DNA from: Gammaproteobacteria bacterium
GTDB taxonomy: Bacteria > Pseudomonadota > Gammaproteobacteria > UBA9214
NCBI GenBank assembly: GCA_030632175.1
Contig: DAOVVG010000100.1
Coordinates: forward strand, 1 to 8,110
DNA length: 8,110 bases
Reading direction: 5' to 3'
Of this stretch, positions 5,573-8,110 are shown piece by piece (the first letter of the stretch is position 1; every line of letters begins with the position of its first letter). A model generated the notes under the pieces. That model ran no database searches. It was not told where the DNA came from and saw only the letters and a list, made by a program, of their open reading frames with translations. The position numbers were made by a program, and so were the translations under genes.

Positions 5573-5660
5573 CAAGATTGGCAGCGATATCCTCCACCTG
5601 CCGTATTTTTAGTGTATTACTCCTCCCTTGTGCGGGCATCTTGCCCGCATCTTTTTATTT
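5573..5660 (+). ncRNA. Candidate anaerobically induced anti-Shine-Dalgarno small RNA
   Basis: A transcript of about 84-88 nt is predicted from an FNR-type promoter (start about 5573) to a strong intrinsic terminator (5631-5660), with no convincing protein gene inside. The layout fits a trans-acting sRNA. Hairpin 1 is GGCAG (5580-5584) with CTGCC (5598-5602), holding CCTCC (5591-5595) in its 13-nt loop. A single-stranded stretch with TTACTCCTCCC (5617-5627) follows, then the terminator stem and U-run suited to Hfq. FNR-driven sRNAs are known in other bacteria (FnrS in E. coli, ANR-dependent PhrS in Pseudomonas), but I see no homology to them. TTACTCCTCC is perfectly complementary to the ribosome site of the DUF5666 mRNA (4540-4549). 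ATCCTCCA (5589-5596) is complementary to that of the DUF302 gene (6166-6173). The start site and expression are predictions. Confidence 0.6.
5631..5660 (+). terminator. Rho-independent terminator of the candidate sRNA
   Basis: TGCGGGCA (5631-5638), loop TCT and TGCCCGCA (5642-5649) form a perfect 8-bp GC-rich stem, followed by TCTTTTTATTT. The T-run is on the plus strand only; on the minus strand the hairpin is followed by CAAGGGAGG. It is therefore a plus-strand terminator, although no plus-strand protein gene lies upstream for thousands of bases. Confidence 0.88.
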
Positions 5661-5698
5661 AAAATACATATTAAACAGGCAGTTATATAGACAAACAG

Positions 5699-6157
5699 CT
5701 ATCTGGCCACATTGACATCATGGAAGATGGAACGCAGATCACTTTCCCAGTGGGTAAAAATAATCGGATCTATCGCATCTCCGGCGATCTCGGCATACAC
5801 CTGCGGGTTAATGGTCACCAGCACCGTCTGCTCACCTTCAGCAAAGATTGATATCTTGGGGGGCAAATAGGCCGTCAACGCTGGCGCCTTGTCTGTCAGT
5901 TCCCGGATCTCCTCAATTTTGCCGGCAAAGACCACCCGGTACTTGTCTGTCTTGTAGCCCATCCCCGTCAACCCGACATCGATCCGTTGCACCCGGGAAA
6001 CCGTGTAACCATGCGCGGTTATGGATTCCTGCAACGCCAGCATGGCCTCCGGAAAGGCCAGCACGGAACGCGTCATAATAATTTCTTCCGCATAAACCAG
6101 CGAGGGTATATGCAGCAATGAGCAGAGCAGGAAAATGCTGGCAAGCCATCTCTTCAT
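5699..6157 (-). CDS. Periplasmic DUF302 domain protein
   Basis: A 152-residue precursor with a Sec signal peptide (MKRWLASIFLLCSLLHIPSLVYA, cleavage before EE at residue 24) and one DUF302 domain (about 37-125). Domain landmarks are the helix MLALQESITAHGYTVSRVQRIDVG (39-62), the strand DKYRVVFAG (71-79), the loop YLPPKISIF (97-105) and the strand QTVLVTINPQVY (110-121). DUF302 proteins usually have a Cys in the loop (LPC); here it is replaced by LPP and the mature protein has no Cys. ATG 6155-6157 overlaps the stop of the upstream gene as ATGA, with GGAGGA 9 bases before it, so the two are translationally coupled. The start at 6208 would lie inside the upstream gene and lacks a signal. Function is unknown; the shared mRNA with a DUF302-cytochrome fusion suggests they work together. 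Confidence 0.88.
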   Translation of the reverse strand: MKRWLASIFLLCSLLHIPSLVYAEEIIMTRSVLAFPEAMLALQESITAHGYTVSRVQRIDVGLTGMGYKTDKYRVVFAGKIEEIRELTDKAPALTAYLPPKISIFAEGEQTVLVTINPQVYAEIAGDAIDPIIFTHWESDLRSIFHDVNVAR

Positions 6158-7191
6158 AACGTTGCATCCTCCAGGATCGCACTGTAGACACCGTGCATCC
6201 GCTTGCAAAACTCATCAAGCTCACTGTTGTTAAACAGGCGACTCAGATACAGCGGATTGATGGTGGTTACCATTACCTTGCCATCCCGCTCGGTAACAGT
6301 CACCCGGCATGGCAGAAACATACCGACCCGCGGATCGACCTTGAGTGCCTCATAAAGAAAACTGAAGTTGCAAAAGTGCAGGATAACTTCTTTGCTGTCT
6401 TCCTCACCCTCGGTGGTCAGTCCGTGTTCAAGGGTACCCGTTCTGATCAGAATGAAGTTTTGACTGACAATGGCCCCTTCCAGATTCTCGATGGTTTCTT
6501 CCAGCGAATAGGATGACTCTGCGGTAATCGTCGTTTCAGTGACAGTAGCCGTCTGCTTGCCTGGTGGCGCTACCCCGCTTCCGAAAGAACGTACATAACT
6601 GACCAGGTCATTAATATCCTGTTCAGAGAGACCCTGCTCCAAAAAGGAGCGCATCGGGGTATTCTCACGCCCGAACTGCAGGGTATGCCGGATCATGCCA
6701 TCGGACGCCGCAGCCAGAAAACCGGCATTATTCAGTGCCGGTGCAATAATCGGCAGATCCCGCTTGCGTGAGAAAGTTACCCCGGTTCCCTTGCCACCCT
6801 CACCGTTTGCACCATGGCAGGCGACACAATGGCTGGCAAACAGCTGCTTGCCGTGTTCCGCGTCACCACGCACCGGCTTACCTGAAAAATCAGGCACCGG
6901 CTTGCCGGACCAGCCGCGAATATGACGAACAATGGCATTGACCTGGGCATTGCTAAGCGCCCTGAACGCCGGCATCACCCGGCCGGGCCTGCCGTAGCGG
7001 ATGGTTTTGCGGAGAAAGTCGTCATCCACACTGTTTAAAAAAGAGGGCAGTGACAGCGGCACACCAACACCACCGGCACCGGTATCACCATGACAGGCTG
7101 CACAGTGACTGGCATAGAGCGCATCACCTTGCGGTGCACTCAGCGCCAGACTGCTGATTGTCAACAGAAATACCCCAAAAAGCATACGCAT
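6154..7191 (-). CDS. Dihaem cytochrome c fused to a DUF302 domain
   Basis: A 345-residue exported protein. The signal peptide is residues 1-18 (MRMLFGVFLLTISSLALS). Cytochrome domain 1 has C30-A-A-C33-H34 and distal Met73 (RVMPAF). Domain 2 has C122-V-A-C125-H126 and Met180 (NTPMRSF). A Thr-rich linker (213-224) leads to a DUF302 domain (about 225-318) with SYSLEETIENLEGAIVSQNF, HFCNFSFLYEALKVDPRVGMFLPCRVTV and VMVTTINPLYL. It keeps the typical Cys (LPC, Cys295) and adds Cys274 and Cys329. The two haem domains resemble the CccA-like class found in sulfur-oxidiser cytochromes. ATG 7189-7191 fits the signal peptide, with a weak GGGA before it; ATG 7183-7185 is a close alternative, and the frame extending to 7275 lacks a signal. 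The DUF302 domain may bind a ligand or metal whose redox state couples to the haems, which is inference. It is the first gene of a two-gene operon. Confidence 0.9.
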   Translation of the reverse strand: MRMLFGVFLLTISSLALSAPQGDALYASHCAACHGDTGAGGVGVPLSLPSFLNSVDDDFLRKTIRYGRPGRVMPAFRALSNAQVNAIVRHIRGWSGKPVPDFSGKPVRGDAEHGKQLFASHCVACHGANGEGGKGTGVTFSRKRDLPIIAPALNNAGFLAAASDGMIRHTLQFGRENTPMRSFLEQGLSEQDINDLVSYVRSFGSGVAPPGKQTATVTETTITAESSYSLEETIENLEGAIVSQNFILIRTGTLEHGLTTEGEEDSKEVILHFCNFSFLYEALKVDPRVGMFLPCRVTVTERDGKVMVTTINPLYLSRLFNNSELDEFCKRMHGVYSAILEDATL

Positions 7192-7276
7192 AGCGTTAAT
7201 CCCGTTGTTTACTGTGGTATTCAAATAGCTGTCCATGATGCCGGCCAGGACCGGGCTTGACCACTCTACGCGCACA

Positions 7277-7346
7277 AGAATATATTTAAAAACCCGCTCA
7301 CAATTTGACGCAGGTCAATTTACTCGCAGCGCCATACCCCGAGAAT
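7277..7346. promoter_or_regulatory. Divergent promoter region with one FNR/FixK/DNR-type site
   Basis: TTGACGCAGGTCAA (7305-7318) has the CRP/FNR-family form TTGAC-N4-GTCAA, centred at 7311.5. On the minus strand, TATTCT (7282-7277) predicts a start at 7270 and places the site at -41.5; overlapping TATATT (7284-7279) gives -39.5. On the plus strand, GAGAAT (7341-7346) predicts a start near 7353, also -41.5. One bound dimer could therefore activate both the cytochrome-DUF302 operon and the globule-protein gene. Each of the -10 hexamers at exact spacing has only 4 of 6 matches, which fits activator-dependent promoters. Confidence 0.55.
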
Positions 7347-7410
7347 AGACCGTGCCTTAAGTAAACACACGTTTTGTTAATTTTTACATGAGAAGAGAGA
7401 GGATTTAACA

Positions 7411-7848
7411 ATGAAAACTTTGAAAATGACGATTACAGCTGCATTTATCGCTGGCCTTGCAGCCCTGCCCATGACCGCTGCACACGCATGGGGTAACTGG
7501 GGTCCCTGGGGTGGTAACAACTATGGTAACAACGGCTGGGGTAACGATGGCTGGGGTGACGGCTGGGGTGACGGTAATATGGACGGAAACTTCGGCTTTA
7601 ACATGAGTGGCAGTGGTAGTGGCCGTGGTAGCGGTTACGGTCGTGGTTACGGTCGTGGTTATAACGACTATCGCGGTTACGGTCGCGGCTATGGTGGTGG
7701 CTACGGTCCTGGCTATGGTGGCTATGGTCCTGGCTATGGTGGCTATGGTGGTGGCTACGGTCCTGGCTATGGTGGTGGCTACGGCGCACCTTACGGCTAT
7801 GCACCGGCCCCCGCGCCTGTAGCTGCACCGGCTGCACCGGCCCAGTAA
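7411..7848 (+). CDS. Sulfur-globule-protein-like Gly/Tyr-rich secreted protein
   Basis: A 145-residue precursor, ATG 7411 after GAGAGGAT. The Sec signal peptide runs to AHA (residue 26), giving a mature protein of 119 residues. Four zones follow. A Trp/Asn/Gly/Asp zone has WGNWGPWGG, NNGWG and DGWGDGWGDG (27-61). A Ser/Gly/Arg/Tyr zone contains GRGYGRGY (67-94). A Gly-Tyr-Pro repeat zone has GYGPGYGG units (93-125). The tail is Ala/Pro-rich (126-145). There is no Cys. This composition and export signal match the small structural proteins that coat periplasmic sulfur globules in Chromatiaceae and relatives. Low-complexity Gly/Tyr proteins of other envelope roles are possible. The leader from the predicted start is about 58 nt. 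The gene is divergent from the cytochrome-DUF302 operon and is closed by its own terminator. Confidence 0.72.
   Translation: MKTLKMTITAAFIAGLAALPMTAAHAWGNWGPWGGNNYGNNGWGNDGWGDGWGDGNMDGNFGFNMSGSGSGRGSGYGRGYGRGYNDYRGYGRGYGGGYGPGYGGYGPGYGGYGGGYGPGYGGGYGAPYGYAPAPAPVAAPAAPAQ
7687..7775 (+). repeat. Direct repeats coding for GYGPGYGG units
   Basis: A 35-bp sequence at 7687-7721 recurs exactly at 7741-7775, and shorter copies of its core fill the space between. The period follows the encoded 6- and 9-residue Gly/Tyr/Pro units, and some units differ only in synonymous third bases. Such DNA is prone to copy-number change by slippage or recombination in frame. Confidence 0.8.
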
Positions 7849-7932
7849 AAGTTAGAAAAAGGTTCCAGTGCTTACACAAGGATGTGTATACGCTGGCAAC
7901 CCACGACCATCTGTTGTATAAAGCGTTCTAGA

Positions 7933-7960
7933 CAAGCGGGTTGCAGCCCGGCTTGTTTTT
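7933..7960 (+). terminator. Rho-independent terminator of the globule-protein gene
   Basis: CAAGCGGG (7933-7940), loop TTGCAG and CCC-G-GCTTG (7947-7955) form an 8-bp stem with one bulged G, followed by five T (7956-7960). It lies 85 bp after the stop of the globule-protein gene and 30 bp before the next start codon. Confidence 0.8.
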
Positions 7961-7990
7961 CAGAATCAGAACCCGCATACAGAGGCCTCA

Positions 7991-8110
7991 ATGAAAGCTA
8001 ATCTCCTGGCTGTATTTCTCCTTTTTGCTTTTGCACTACCACACACTGTCACCGCAACACCCTACTTTCCGAACACCTATCAGAACACTGCAGCACCGGC
8101 AAATGTGTCG
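7991..8110 (+). CDS. Exported protein of unknown function, N-terminal fragment
   Basis: An open frame of 40 codons running off the window. ATG 7991 has AGAGG 5 bases upstream. The start of the protein is a clear Sec signal peptide (MKANLLAVFLLFAFALPHTVTA, cleavage before TPYFPN at residue 23). The mature part so far (TPYFPNTYQNTAAPANVS) matches no family I know. It is in the same direction as the globule-protein gene but separated by a terminator, so it is probably a separate unit. Only about 30 bp separate it from that terminator, and no convincing promoter is visible there. An envelope or globule-associated role is possible from position only. Confidence 0.7.
   Translation, partial: MKANLLAVFLLFAFALPHTVTATPYFPNTYQNTAAPANVS

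Noticed and set aside
5541..5612. A 23-codon plus-strand open frame inside the candidate sRNA region
   Set aside because: Its ATG lies upstream of the predicted -10 and transcript start, and AAGG directly abuts the ATG, so the spacing is unsuitable for translation.
5631..5649. The 5631-5649 hairpin as the terminator of the minus-strand DUF302 operon
   Set aside because: On the minus strand the stem is followed by CAAGGGAGG, with no T-run; the T-run lies on the plus-strand side. A minor bidirectional effect cannot be excluded.
7598..7879. A minus-strand His/Ser/Arg-rich open frame over the globule-protein repeats
   Set aside because: The composition is simply the reverse reading of Gly/Tyr codons; there is no start signal.
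1..8110. CRISPR arrays, tRNA or rRNA genes, intact insertion sequences, integrases
   Set aside because: I looked for regularly spaced repeats, cloverleaf-like stretches and transposase or integrase motifs and saw none.

Overview
The window looks like chromosomal DNA of a gammaproteobacterial sulfur-oxidising chemolithotroph. The reasons are a sulfur-globule-type envelope protein, several small periplasmic c-type cytochromes, a cytochrome P460 family protein, the tail of a haem A synthase and FNR-type operator sequences. The genus cannot be named from the sequence. Of the nine complete genes and two cut by the window edges, at least five code for haem proteins or haem synthesis.

Left part (1-2257): the 3' end of ctaA (+) faces two minus-strand cytochrome c genes. 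The c5-like gene (609-911) comes first in transcription. A strong intrinsic terminator (543-573) then lies before the c4/c553-like gene (217-519), so the second gene depends on read-through, a processed transcript or an unseen promoter. Next are a conserved unknown cytoplasmic protein (1060-1503, -) and, divergent from it, a bacterial thiopurine S-methyltransferase (1601-2257, +).

Middle (2258-5346): an intergenic stretch rich in palindromes, either a structured leader or an eroded palindromic mobile element, precedes a secreted cytochrome P460 family gene (+). Convergent to it is a tight two-gene minus-strand operon: a DUF6502 family protein, then 5 bp later a large repeat-containing DUF5666 lipoprotein, ending in a perfect-stem terminator.

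The 352-base gap at 5347-5698 is the most interesting part. A perfect FNR consensus lies exactly 41.5 bp before the start predicted by a TATAAA -10 on the plus strand. It is followed about 60 bp later by a strong plus-strand terminator, with no convincing protein gene between. This predicts an anoxia-induced small RNA of about 84-88 nt. It has two CCUCC anti-Shine-Dalgarno segments, one in a hairpin loop and one single-stranded. These match ribosome-binding sites of neighbouring genes over 8-10 nt.

Right part (5699-8110): a translationally coupled minus-strand pair encodes a dihaem cytochrome c fused to a DUF302 domain and a stand-alone periplasmic DUF302 protein. Divergent from it is the Gly/Tyr-rich sulfur-globule-like gene. 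The two units share one intergenic FNR/FixK/DNR-type site placed at -41.5 from a plausible -10 on both sides. A terminator ends the globule gene, and a further secreted protein of unknown function begins before the window ends. Taken together, the sequence suggests a redox-responsive module of periplasmic electron carriers and sulfur storage. That functional link is inference.
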